28,745 bases of DNA from JBEPVZ01 sp041690695 (GTDB lineage: Bacteria; Patescibacteriota; Microgenomatia; Daviesbacterales; UBA10151). Below, piece by piece: positions 9,281 to 16,270 of this stretch. Both the position numbers and the translations under genes were made by a program. Location of the stretch: contig JBEPVZ010000013.1 in assembly GCA_041690695.1 (NCBI GenBank), positions 1 through 28,745 of the forward strand, written 5' to 3'. How positions within the stretch are numbered: the stretch's first letter is position 1; every line of letters begins with the position of its first letter. The notes beneath the pieces were generated by a model. The model saw only the letters and a list, made by a program, of their open reading frames with translations. It had not been told where the DNA came from and made no database searches.

Positions 9281-9300
9281 GCAATTATTTGTGATAGAAT
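9271..9300 (+). promoter_or_regulatory. Promoter of the 9309 envelope operon
   Basis: An extended -10 box (TGA then TAGAAT, 9292-9300) ends 8 bases before ATG 9309; GTTACA (9271-9276) is a possible -35 at 18 bases. A GTG at 9291 that could be read as an earlier start falls inside this promoter motif. Confidence 0.5.
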
Positions 9301-9308
9301 TCCGGCCA

Positions 9309-9854
9309 ATGTTAATCGATTCAGAACCAGTTCAAAAGTTTTTTAAGACGCCCCACCACCGATGGGCCATGTTAGCAGCTTTGTTAGGTGTGACCGTAGT
9401 CGGTGGAGCAGCTGGATATGCCCACAATTACCTCTACGCGTCACCAAGCGAGTCTCACTATGATACTACGCCAAATGCAGCAATCTCTTCTACAGGCTGG
9501 GGTGTTAGAATGGCCACACGGGGAGAAATCGGTTCAGTGGGAACACCACTAGGGCTAGATATCCCACTTGATTCAGCCGGCATTATTTATTTGCCAACTT
9601 TAAAAGGGTTCGTTAGTTCGGATATTCAAGTCGTACCAAAATATAACCCAATAACTCATAAATGGTTTCCTGATTTAATAATTCACACTCCTAATCATCG
9701 TCAGATCGAACAAAGAGTTGAAGGGGTTAATCAACCTGATCCAAATACTTTACTTTTCAGCCAAGGTGATATCAAAATTATCGCTGCCGTAGCAATCGAT
9801 CGTACTGATCCTAAACATCAAATTAGCTTTACAGAACTTCAAGAATTACCTTAA
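9309..9854 (+). CDS. Membrane-anchored protein of unknown function
   Basis: I do not recognise a family. The start is taken as ATG 9309 (MLIDSEPV, 181 residues) because the promoter's extended -10 covers the alternative GTG at 9291. Residues 1-19 are cytoplasmic and partly basic, about 20-38 form one membrane span, and the remaining 140 residues should lie outside. The outer part is rich in beta-prone segments and contains STGWGVRMATRGEIGSVGTP. It is the first gene of a four-gene operon ending in a DedA/VTT protein; the next gene starts 9 bases after its stop. A role at the cell surface is likely from the topology; nothing more can be said. Confidence 0.75.
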   Translation: MLIDSEPVQKFFKTPHHRWAMLAALLGVTVVGGAAGYAHNYLYASPSESHYDTTPNAAISSTGWGVRMATRGEIGSVGTPLGLDIPLDSAGIIYLPTLKGFVSSDIQVVPKYNPITHKWFPDLIIHTPNHRQIEQRVEGVNQPDPNTLLFSQGDIKIIAAVAIDRTDPKHQISFTELQELP

Positions 9855-9863
9855 GATAGATTA

Positions 9864-10370
9864 GTGAAATTAACTGCTTTGTTCGTCATACTCATCAGCC
9901 TATTTATAGCCGTGCCTCAGGTCTTCGCTAGAACCACTCCTGCCGATATCTTTAATTCAGAACAACAGGCATATCAGCAAACCGTCTCACATTACTCGAC
10001 AGCCCACCAGCAAGCCTTAAAAAACTTATCTGATCAAATTGCGATGGTTAATAAAAGCAGAACTGATCAACTTAATCAGATCGTTGAAACTCAAGCCGCC
10101 ATTTTAGATGAGTATAATCGCCGCCATCCTGGTCAAAATGCCACTACTAGCACGACCGACCACGAAAGTCCTCTCTATTGGCTAACTTATGCCCATGAAG
10201 CCGTCGCCTATCAAGCTGGTAAAATTTATATCTTTGATTTAACTTCTGAGTCAAATATCGAGCGAGACGCCACATCAACCGTTAATATCTTTCAAAGTGA
10301 TCTCGAATCAGTCCGGGCAAAAGTCGTTAAATCTCAAGGGATTATTGGAAGTCTTGTTAAAAATGAATAA
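9864..10370 (+). CDS. Secreted helical protein of unknown function
   Basis: The 168-residue product starts at GTG 9864, the only sensible start after the preceding stop. It has a clear signal peptide: Lys2, a hydrophobic core over residues 4-17, and a probable cleavage site after VFA (residue 22). Residues about 30-80 are Gln-rich and strongly helical, with heptad-like spacing (QQALKNLSDQIAMVNKSRTDQ). They are followed by a Ser/Thr/Asp linker and a C-terminal segment with a second helix. No catalytic motif is seen. It overlaps the next gene by 8 bases, so both are in one operon with the DedA-like gene. Confidence 0.75.
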   Translation: MKLTALFVILISLFIAVPQVFARTTPADIFNSEQQAYQQTVSHYSTAHQQALKNLSDQIAMVNKSRTDQLNQIVETQAAILDEYNRRHPGQNATTSTTDHESPLYWLTYAHEAVAYQAGKIYIFDLTSESNIERDATSTVNIFQSDLESVRAKVVKSQGIIGSLVKNE

Positions 10371-10638
10371 ATTTACTAAACAAATTCTCGGTGTGGTTGT
10401 TGTCTCGGTAGCCATCGGTTTTGGAATCACCCTAATACTGCCTAATCACCCTAACCCAGCCAATTCAGAAATCGATTCCTCGACTCTCCATGAAGTTCCG
10501 GCTTTTGCACCAACCCCCTCCCCCTCTCCCGTCGCGATCGACCAAAAAAGTAACCTCTCAGCTGAAATTGCTAAACTGACTCCAGAGGATTTTTCAAACG
10601 ATTATAAAAGCTTAAAAACCACTGCCTCGTCTTTATGA
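10363..10638 (+). CDS. Small single-span membrane protein with Pro-rich stalk
   Basis: The start is ATG 10363 (MNKFTKQIL, 91 residues). An upstream in-frame GTG at 10297 would force a 74-base overlap with the previous gene and put an unlikely tail before the membrane span. Residues 8-26 form one transmembrane helix. A Pro/Ser-rich stalk follows (PAFAPTPSPSPV), then a short charged C-terminus. No known family is recognised. It overlaps the previous gene by 8 bases and the next by 4 (ATGA), so the three are very likely co-translated. Likely an envelope component, by topology only. Confidence 0.7.
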   Translation: MNKFTKQILGVVVVSVAIGFGITLILPNHPNPANSEIDSSTLHEVPAFAPTPSPSPVAIDQKSNLSAEIAKLTPEDFSNDYKSLKTTASSL

Positions 10639-11345
10639 AATATCGCCGCCGTTGGCTTTTGATTGTCGTCGCGATAATTGCCGTCGCCGTCTTAATATAT
10701 GTCATACTCCACGGCCAACATTACTTTAACCGTCGGACCATTCGTCAACTTCAAACCATCATTAACTCGTACGGGCAACTCTCACCTTTAGCCGTCGTTC
10801 TTCTAATTACAATGAGTACCGTCATTCCCCTTTTACCGCTGCCTGTTCCTTTGGTTGAAGTCGCCGCTGGTTTAGTCTTTGGACTTTGGCCAGGCTTCTT
10901 GTTAATCTGGGCCTCACAAATTATCTCGTCTTTAGTCGCCTTTTATATTTCACGGCATTTTGGATTGCGGATTAGCAAACTTTTTGGAAGTGTTTTTAAT
11001 AATAAAATTGGCAATTTTTACAGGCAATATCTTCGACATGGCGGAGCAGTGGCGGTTTTTATTATCCGAGCGACCATGGCCGCTCCATTTAATATTATTA
11101 GCTATTTCGCGGGTCTAACCGAGATGCCCGTTACAACTTTTGTAATTGCAACGGCTTTAGGAACTCTTCCAGAATCATTTTTGTTTGCATTTATAGGTAC
11201 CGCGCTTCGGTATATTCATTTCAAACTTTGGTATTTATTTCTCTTTTTAGTTCTAATTGGACTGGTCGGTTTTGGGCTATCATTTATGATGATGAAACTC
11301 CTAAAACCCAAACATCAACCTTCCACCCCAAGGGTGTCAAGCTAA
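10635..11345 (+). CDS. DedA/VTT-domain membrane protein (TVP38/TMEM64-like)
   Basis: The 236-residue protein has hydrophobic spans near residues 6-25, 50-110 (re-entrant or paired helices), 136-161, 167-195 and 198-223. The family signature is clear: FIIRATMAAPFNIISYFAGL followed by the GTLPESFLFAFIG segment, and an earlier PLLPLPVPLVEVAAGLVFG. VTT/DedA proteins act as membrane lipid transporters or scramblases, and in bacteria affect undecaprenyl-phosphate recycling and proton balance. This gene is the last of the operon and overlaps its predecessor by four bases. The TVP38 branch fits better than classical DedA, judged by motif order. Confidence 0.88.
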   Translation: MKYRRRWLLIVVAIIAVAVLIYVILHGQHYFNRRTIRQLQTIINSYGQLSPLAVVLLITMSTVIPLLPLPVPLVEVAAGLVFGLWPGFLLIWASQIISSLVAFYISRHFGLRISKLFGSVFNNKIGNFYRQYLRHGGAVAVFIIRATMAAPFNIISYFAGLTEMPVTTFVIATALGTLPESFLFAFIGTALRYIHFKLWYLFLFLVLIGLVGFGLSFMMMKLLKPKHQPSTPRVSS

Positions 11346-11383
11346 AGTTTATCTTTTTTAGATAACATAGCCACATTAATTCT

Positions 11384-11401
11384 GGGGTCGGACCCCCTTT
11401 T
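11384..11401 (+). terminator. Terminator-like palindrome after the DedA operon
   Basis: GGGGT-CGG-ACCCC is followed by CTTTT on the plus strand, 39 bases past the DedA-like stop. The core GGGTCGGACCC recurs at 11450-11462. Confidence 0.5.
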
Positions 11402-11415
11402 GAACCGGACTCTGA

Positions 11416-12867
11416 CTAGCTAAAATCGGAATGATTATTATAGGACTCAGGGTCGGACCCTAAATTTAGTTTTTTAAACGGCTCCACAGAGACAGCCTTG
11501 GCTGAAGACTTGAGATAACTATTTAGAATTTTATAGGTATCAAGATCAAATCTAATCTCTTGCTCCATCTCCAAATTTGGAGAATTATTTTCAAGTTTAA
11601 TCGTTCCAATACACATCCATTGATCAACCACAAATCCTTCTGATTTTTGACCATCAACTGATAATTCTTTTATAACGATTGGTCCATCGAATGGCCACTT
11701 TCGGAGTTTTGTCCGCCCAAAAGCTTCTAAAAATCGCAGATTATATTTAATTGGTAGTTCGTTTTTAAGACAGGCTCCAGCACACTTTCCTAATCTATGA
11801 CCAAAACAAGCTTGACTGGTTTTCTCAACACCCAGCAGTTTTTGGCAGAGATTAAATTCTGTCGAAACTTCGACCAGAAACTCTTTCGCTTGCTTGCGAC
11901 TCCTAAAAATACCCATGATATTTTCAAGACTACTCGGATCAATGTCTGAGTTTTCCTCTAAGTTAATACATTCATAACCATCTGGATTGGTGATTTTTTT
12001 TAAGACCGTCATCAACCTGGCATAGCGCAGCCTTTGGTTATAAAGTGGTTGATGTTTTTTAATCATGCTGGCTTCTTTCAAGAGAGCCCCCAGCTCTCCA
12101 GCTGTTTCAATCGTTTCTAGACTTTCAATCTGTTGAGTAATTTTCATCTCGGTTGAAGAGAATTGATCACTTGAAAAATGAGATAAAACTCGCCGTCTTA
12201 AGTTTTTGCTTTTACCAATATAGAGAGGAATACCCGATGATCCATAAAAGATATAAACCCCCGGAGTTTCTGGTAGATCATCTAAATATTTTTGAGGAAT
12301 ATTCATCGGCACAGTCGGTCGTTTTAAAAGTAGATCAACCGTTTTGGTTAACTTTTCAGTTTCAAATTCTTCTTGAACATGTTGATAAAACTTCCATAAC
12401 ACTTCGGCATCATCAAACGCCCGGTGACGATTCAAAACTTGGAAACCATGTCGCTCCGAAAGGCTATCTAAATTGTGATGTTTAAATTGAGGATAAAGAG
12501 CCCGTGATAATTTAACCGTACAAAAATGTTTAGGACTAAAACTTTTCTCGAGCCGGAAAAACTCTTGTTTAATAAATGAGTAATCGAAACGAACGTTATG
12601 AGCGACGAACACCGCTTCATCCAAAATCTCATTAATCTCATCTTGAATCTGGCGAAAAGTTGGGGCATTTTCAACTTCTCCTGGATTAATTCCGGTCATG
12701 CCTACAATATGCTCAGGAATAAAACATTCGGGATTAACTAACGATTTGAAAGTCCGAACTAGCTTATTATCTTCAACTCTGAGGATACCAATCTCAATAA
12801 TTCGATCTGCTCGCAGGCTAGTGCCTGTTGTCTCAATATCAACAAAGGTTAAAATCTTGGGCAGCAT
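11416..12867 (-). CDS. DnaQ-type exonuclease fused to UvrC/Cho-type GIY-YIG nuclease
   Basis: The 483-residue protein joins two nucleases. Residues 1-165 are a DEDDh 3'-5' exonuclease like DNA polymerase III epsilon: D10 and E12 (FVDIETTG), D95 (AHNVRFD), and H148 with D153 (HRAFDDA). Residues 201-280 are a GIY-YIG nuclease as in the UvrC N-terminus: PGVYIFYG, LYIGKSKNLRRRV and E265 in KEASMIKKHQPLYN. Cysteines 341, 354, 362 and 366 match the spacing of the UvrC cysteine motif. The UvrC EndoV-like and HhH domains are missing. Fusions of this kind are known in other bacteria, including actinobacteria. A repair role in the cytoplasm is likely. The last residues (GSDPESYNNHSDFS) are encoded by a palindromic repeat and look like an added tail. 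Confidence 0.92.
   Translation of the reverse strand: MLPKILTFVDIETTGTSLRADRIIEIGILRVEDNKLVRTFKSLVNPECFIPEHIVGMTGINPGEVENAPTFRQIQDEINEILDEAVFVAHNVRFDYSFIKQEFFRLEKSFSPKHFCTVKLSRALYPQFKHHNLDSLSERHGFQVLNRHRAFDDAEVLWKFYQHVQEEFETEKLTKTVDLLLKRPTVPMNIPQKYLDDLPETPGVYIFYGSSGIPLYIGKSKNLRRRVLSHFSSDQFSSTEMKITQQIESLETIETAGELGALLKEASMIKKHQPLYNQRLRYARLMTVLKKITNPDGYECINLEENSDIDPSSLENIMGIFRSRKQAKEFLVEVSTEFNLCQKLLGVEKTSQACFGHRLGKCAGACLKNELPIKYNLRFLEAFGRTKLRKWPFDGPIVIKELSVDGQKSEGFVVDQWMCIGTIKLENNSPNLEMEQEIRFDLDTYKILNSYLKSSAKAVSVEPFKKLNLGSDPESYNNHSDFS
11450..11462. repeat. Second GGGTCGGACCC palindrome, inside the nuclease 3' end
   Basis: AGGGT-CGG-ACCCT repeats the core of the 11384-11396 palindrome, 66 bases away. 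On the minus strand it encodes LGSDP near the C-terminus of the fused nuclease. In plus orientation it is followed by a small AT palindrome (CTAAATTTAG) and six T. Confidence 0.6.
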
Positions 12868-12882
12868 AGGAAAGTGATTTTG

Positions 12883-12912
12883 ATATTACCAAATAATACC
12901 CAAATAGGTCAA
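12883..12912 (-). promoter_or_regulatory. Promoter of the fused nuclease gene
   Basis: TTGACC (12912-12907), an 18-base spacer and an extended -10 (TGG then TAATAT, 12888-12883) on the minus strand. The predicted leader is about 8-9 bases. Confidence 0.5.
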
Positions 12913-12921
12913 ACAATTAAG

Positions 12922-13410
12922 TCAATTAAAATTAACCTCTGTCAACTTGCCATCTTCAATAATCATTAATATGCCCGGTTTGGGATAATCAATTAAATTG
13001 CGGAGTTTAAATTTGTGAGTTGTTAAAAGATGTTTTAAGGCTGCCATAACTGCACCATGGGTACAGATCATGACCGTTTCATAATTTTTGTCTTCGCAGT
13101 CTTCAATAAAATGGCGAACTCTTTTTCGGAAGCGCCAGATCGGCTCTAAAATATATTCATTAAGATGAGCATCATATTCAAACTTTTTGCCAGTAGTCTT
13201 TTCGACAATTGCGACAGTTTGACGACAACGTTTAAACTCGGAACAAACATTATAATCCGACGGAATATCTTTTAAATATTCGGCTAGTTTTTCAATAGTC
13301 GGAATTCCGGTATCTAGAATCGAGGCCGAATAAATATTTAAACCGTAGCCAAAATGACCTTTAGTCGCAAAAGTTTCGCCGTGGCGAAAGATATAGTAGC
13401 GTTTGACCAT
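12922..13410 (-). CDS. Histidine phosphatase (phosphoglycerate mutase-like) family protein
   Basis: The start is set to ATG 13410 (MVKRYYIFRHGET, 162 residues), because a TATAAT ends exactly 7 bases before it; an ATG at 13419 would lie inside that box. The catalytic RHGE is at residues 9-12, SEFKRCRQT supplies the conserved Arg, and CTHG holds the second catalytic His. Members transfer or remove phosphate through a phospho-His intermediate; they include phosphoglycerate mutases, SixA and other phosphatases. The short length resembles SixA/CobC-like phosphatases rather than mutases, but the substrate is unknown. It is divergent from the lipid-kinase-like gene and shares its -10 region. Confidence 0.88.
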   Translation of the reverse strand: MVKRYYIFRHGETFATKGHFGYGLNIYSASILDTGIPTIEKLAEYLKDIPSDYNVCSEFKRCRQTVAIVEKTTGKKFEYDAHLNEYILEPIWRFRKRVRHFIEDCEDKNYETVMICTHGAVMAALKHLLTTHKFKLRNLIDYPKPGILMIIEDGKLTEVNFN

Positions 13411-13417
13411 CTTAATC

Positions 13418-13447
13418 ATTATAATTTCTGGCGTGACTTATAAACAA
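13418..13447 (-). promoter_or_regulatory. Promoter of the histidine phosphatase gene, shares -10 with opposite strand
   Basis: TTGTTT (13447-13442), an 18-base spacer and TATAAT (13423-13418), ending 7 bases before ATG 13410. The ATTATAAT octamer also supplies the plus-strand -10. Confidence 0.6.
13420..13425 (+). promoter_or_regulatory. -10 box of the lipid-kinase-like gene
   Basis: A perfect TATAAT ends exactly 7 bases before GTG 13433. No convincing -35 is seen. It overlaps the opposite-strand TATAAT by four bases. Confidence 0.55.
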
Positions 13448-14314
13448 GCAATATTAATTGTAAATACTCGTTCTCGAAAAAGTGCCAAGCTGTTACCACT
13501 GGTCGAGCAACTTTTCAAAAAAAATGGGTTAAAAATAGATCAGACTCTGAGGTTTAAAAACAGTCACAAACTTTTAGAGGCAGTCAAAAAACAAACTGCA
13601 GATAATCAACCCAAGCTAATTATTATTGGGGGAGGCGACGGCACAATTAGCTCAGTTGTGGATTACTTTGCTAATAAATCAGCGGTCCTCGCAATTTTGC
13701 CACTTGGTACAAGCAATAGTTTTGCCAAAACTTTAAATATACCGCTCGAAATTAATGCCGCCATTAAAACGATCGCTCGAGGGGAAATCACCAACATCGA
13801 TTTAGGGAAGATTAACAATACTTATTTTGGGAATGTGTCTAATATCGGCCTATCATCAAACGTTGCTAAACAAACTCCAGATTTACTTAAAAAGTTTTTA
13901 GGACGAGGTGCCTTTTGGCTAACGGCTTTAAAAGAATTAATTACTTTTCAAGCTTTTGAATGTTCGGTTAAAACTGATTCTAAAACTTTTAAAATTAAAG
14001 CTTATGAAATTATTATTGCCAATGGCCGATTCCAGGCTGGAATTGATATTGCTCCCAATAATCGGGTGGATAATAAGAAACTACTAGTTCATATTATTGA
14101 AGCTAAAGGTAAACTCTACTTTTTCTATGCCTGGTTTAGAATTATTACTGGTCAAACTAAATCGTTATCCAAAAAACATTATTTCTATACGACTTCGTTA
14201 AGTATAAAAACTAAACCTATTCAATCAATCGATGTTGATGGTGAAATTTATAGCCAAACCCCAGCGAATGTCACTGTTGAACCAAAAGTTTTAAAAGTTA
14301 TTTTGCCGAAATAA
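13433..14314 (+). CDS. Diacylglycerol kinase-family lipid kinase
   Basis: The start is set to GTG 13433 (294 codons including stop, 293 residues): the frame is open to a TTG at 13403, but the -10 box sits between and ends 7 bases before the GTG. Residues 61-71 carry the nucleotide-binding IIIGGGDGT, and residues 89-102 carry LPLGTSNSFAKTLN, matching the DAGK catalytic signature (LPxGTxNxxA). NVSNIGL follows in the second domain. The family phosphorylates diacylglycerol, other lipids or sphingoid bases at the membrane; YegS and DgkB are well-studied members. The lipid used here cannot be told. Its neighbours do not form a lipid pathway. Confidence 0.9.
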   Translation: MTYKQAILIVNTRSRKSAKLLPLVEQLFKKNGLKIDQTLRFKNSHKLLEAVKKQTADNQPKLIIIGGGDGTISSVVDYFANKSAVLAILPLGTSNSFAKTLNIPLEINAAIKTIARGEITNIDLGKINNTYFGNVSNIGLSSNVAKQTPDLLKKFLGRGAFWLTALKELITFQAFECSVKTDSKTFKIKAYEIIIANGRFQAGIDIAPNNRVDNKKLLVHIIEAKGKLYFFYAWFRIITGQTKSLSKKHYFYTTSLSIKTKPIQSIDVDGEIYSQTPANVTVEPKVLKVILPK

Positions 14315-14319
14315 TTGGC

Positions 14320-14348
14320 TTTACACTCCAAGGGCGACAGACTATAAT
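14320..14348 (+). promoter_or_regulatory. ppx/gppA cluster promoter, leaderless geometry
   Basis: TTTACA (14320-14325), a 17-base spacer and TATAAT (14343-14348), ending 7 bases before ATG 14356. Confidence 0.7.
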
Positions 14349-14355
14349 CTGACTA

Positions 14356-15288
14356 ATGAAAGTTGGCGTTATTGACATAGGTACTCTTAAAGTCAAACTC
14401 CAAATTGCTGATATTTCTCCCTCTGGTCAATTTGAAACAACTTATCAATCCAATACTTTAACTCGACTGGGCGCGCAGATGGTTGATAATAAACCCGTTA
14501 CCGAATATCTTCGGGATACCATCAAGGAATTAAAACGTTGCCAGAAGGTGTTAGAAGCCCAAGATATTAAAAAGATCCGAGTTGTTTCAACTCATGCTCT
14601 TCGCGAGATGGGCCAAACAGGCTTAGATATTATTGCCACTATTAAGAAAAAAACTGGCTTCGAAGTTGAGATTATTAGCCAAGAGGAAGAAGCTAATTTA
14701 TTTTTCCAAGCCGTCATTAAAGATTTTAAAACTAATCAAGATTTTACAATTGTTGATGTTGGTGGTGGCAGCGTCCAAGTTTTAATTGGCAATAAAAACG
14801 AGCTAAAACATGTCGCCCTTTTGAAAACTGGTGCAGCTTATCTAGGAGACAGATTTAGCCCTCGCCATGAGGCTTCAGATAATCCAACCAGAGAAGAGAT
14901 TCGTCAGATGCAGGAGTACATCATGGAACAACTAGCCGAAATCCCGGCTGGTATTAAAACTCCCGTTATCTATGGCTCTTCATGTATCATCGATGTCTTT
15001 AAATCAATGAAAGTTAAATTAGAAGATTACTCTGACTCGCCAACTCATCCTTATAAAACTTCAGTCAAGGAGCTGGAAACATTTTTAGATCAAGTTATTC
15101 CGATGCCATATCAAGAGCGAGCTGATAAATATCCTCTTTATTTAAATAATGTTGGCCAAAAATATTATATGTGGGGAATTGATAAAGCCCTTTTAAATAT
15201 TTTAAGTATCTGTCAAAAAGAACAATCGCCCTACGTTATCCCCACTAACGCAAATATTAATAATGGGTTAATATTAAGTTTAAAATAA
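14356..15288 (+). CDS. Ppx/GppA-family phosphatase
   Basis: The 310-residue protein is a short-form Ppx/GppA: both ASKHA-fold halves are present, but the C-terminal HD-type domains of E. coli Ppx are absent. The first phosphate loop is VIDIGTLKVKL; the Ser/Asn usually found here (IDIGSNS) is changed. The catalytic region SQEEEANL is at residues 108-115, and the second loop VDVGGGSVQV is at 133-142. Family enzymes hydrolyse polyphosphate or convert pppGpp to ppGpp; which one applies is not decidable here. A NUDIX gene begins on the base after its stop (TAAATG), so the two are probably coupled. The altered first loop could mean changed substrate use. Confidence 0.9.
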   Translation: MKVGVIDIGTLKVKLQIADISPSGQFETTYQSNTLTRLGAQMVDNKPVTEYLRDTIKELKRCQKVLEAQDIKKIRVVSTHALREMGQTGLDIIATIKKKTGFEVEIISQEEEANLFFQAVIKDFKTNQDFTIVDVGGGSVQVLIGNKNELKHVALLKTGAAYLGDRFSPRHEASDNPTREEIRQMQEYIMEQLAEIPAGIKTPVIYGSSCIIDVFKSMKVKLEDYSDSPTHPYKTSVKELETFLDQVIPMPYQERADKYPLYLNNVGQKYYMWGIDKALLNILSICQKEQSPYVIPTNANINNGLILSLK

Positions 15289-15729
15289 ATGCGTAAACGT
15301 CCCTTTACTCCTGAGCAATTTAAAGCTATTTATTCTCAAGTACCCAGATTATGTGTTGATCTAATTATTCATAATGACCAGGGTGACATTTTATTGATTA
15401 AAAGAGTTTCCAATGGTTGGGAAGGTCAGTGGCATACTCCTGGCGGAACTGTTTATTTAGGAGAAACTCTCCAGCAAACAGTCAGACGAATTGCAGACGA
15501 GGAGCTTGGAGTAAAGATTAAAATTAATAAACTACTTGGACCAATTGAAGTTCTAACTGAAATCCAGATTAGGGGCTTTGGTCAGTCAGTTTCATTTGCC
15601 TTTGACTGTACAATAATCAAAGGAGAGCCTCGCGAATCCGAACCAGGTGAAAACCCAACGTTCTTCAAAGAGGTCCCCGAAAACACGATTCTAGAGCAAA
15701 AAGAGTTTCTAGAAAAGCTCCATGATTGA
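15289..15729 (+). CDS. NUDIX hydrolase, GDP-mannose mannosyl hydrolase-like
   Basis: The 146-residue protein resembles GDP-mannose mannosyl hydrolase (GDPMH) in its N-terminal PFTPEQF start, the VPRLCVDLII strand, the QWHTPGG approach and the box at residues 53-75. The box departs from the NUDIX consensus as GDPMH does: RIADEELGV replaces REUXEEXGU, so the first Glu of the REUXEE core is Ile. GDPMH hydrolyses GDP-mannose to GDP and mannose. It starts directly after the ppx/gppA stop without a Shine-Dalgarno, and its last 8 bases overlap the next gene. The GDPMH subfamily call is moderate; the NUDIX family call is firm. Confidence 0.85.
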   Translation: MRKRPFTPEQFKAIYSQVPRLCVDLIIHNDQGDILLIKRVSNGWEGQWHTPGGTVYLGETLQQTVRRIADEELGVKIKINKLLGPIEVLTEIQIRGFGQSVSFAFDCTIIKGEPRESEPGENPTFFKEVPENTILEQKEFLEKLHD

Positions 15730-16270
15730 GGGTATCCCCGTCTATTCAGTCGCAACTTATCAGCCTTTGGTTAATAAATATTACGCAGAGCTGACACAAT
15801 TTATAAAAACTAACCCGACAATTGAGCCCTTTTTGTCAAAACCAGTTGATCATATCGCCGTTAAAGCCTATGGGCCTAAAGACTTAGACCTATTTGTTAA
15901 ATCTCTCAAACCACATATTAATAAATTAAACGTGGCGATTATTAATAACCGTAAATTAGTTAGTGTCAACCTAAAAGAACCTCTGGCTTTTGGACCCGAC
16001 ATGGTCGCTTGGATCGAAGCTATGCAACCTAAATTGGGTAAAGAAGGTCAATTCCAAGCCGTCCTTGAACACAGCGAGTTTTATTACCCCGACTTTGAGG
16101 AAGTTATTCGAGTCCTCAAATCATCTCAAATTAGCTACACTCTCGGGCAAAATGACTTTCATAAAACTCTAGTTATGAAACTTAATAAGGTTGGCCAAGA
16201 GGTTAAAATCACTGACCGACCACTTATAGAAACCTTAGCTCTTGAAGAAGCTGCAATCAGGGATAATTGA
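15722..16270 (+). CDS. Possible YecM-like (VOC-fold) protein
   Basis: The 182-residue protein shows weak but ordered likeness to YecM of E. coli, a vicinal-oxygen-chelate-fold protein of unknown role: PVDHIAVKAYG, the IINNRKLVSVNLKEPL strand and AVLEHSEFYYPDF correspond to its DHIS, INGR...LHEP and WEHIEI segments. The His and Glu residues in those strands could bind a metal. It overlaps the NUDIX gene by 8 bases and is the third gene of the ppx/gppA cluster. Its last 14 bases overlap the convergent mltG gene. The assignment is from memory of the family pattern and could be wrong. Confidence 0.5.
   Translation: MIEGIPVYSVATYQPLVNKYYAELTQFIKTNPTIEPFLSKPVDHIAVKAYGPKDLDLFVKSLKPHINKLNVAIINNRKLVSVNLKEPLAFGPDMVAWIEAMQPKLGKEGQFQAVLEHSEFYYPDFEEVIRVLKSSQISYTLGQNDFHKTLVMKLNKVGQEVKITDRPLIETLALEEAAIRDN

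Noticed and set aside
10297..10362. N-terminal extension of the 91-aa membrane protein from GTG 10297
   Set aside because: It would overlap the previous gene by 74 bases and place 22 extra residues before the membrane span; ATG 10363 fits the short-overlap pattern of the operon.
11349..11365. AT-only inverted repeat TTATCT/AGATAA as a terminator
   Set aside because: The stem is weak and no T-run follows; the GC-rich palindrome 20 bases on is a better candidate.
13403..13432. Upstream extension of the lipid-kinase-like gene from TTG 13403
   Set aside because: It would run through the shared -10 box and the opposite gene's start, and adds a non-family N-terminus. GTG 13433 fits the promoter spacing.
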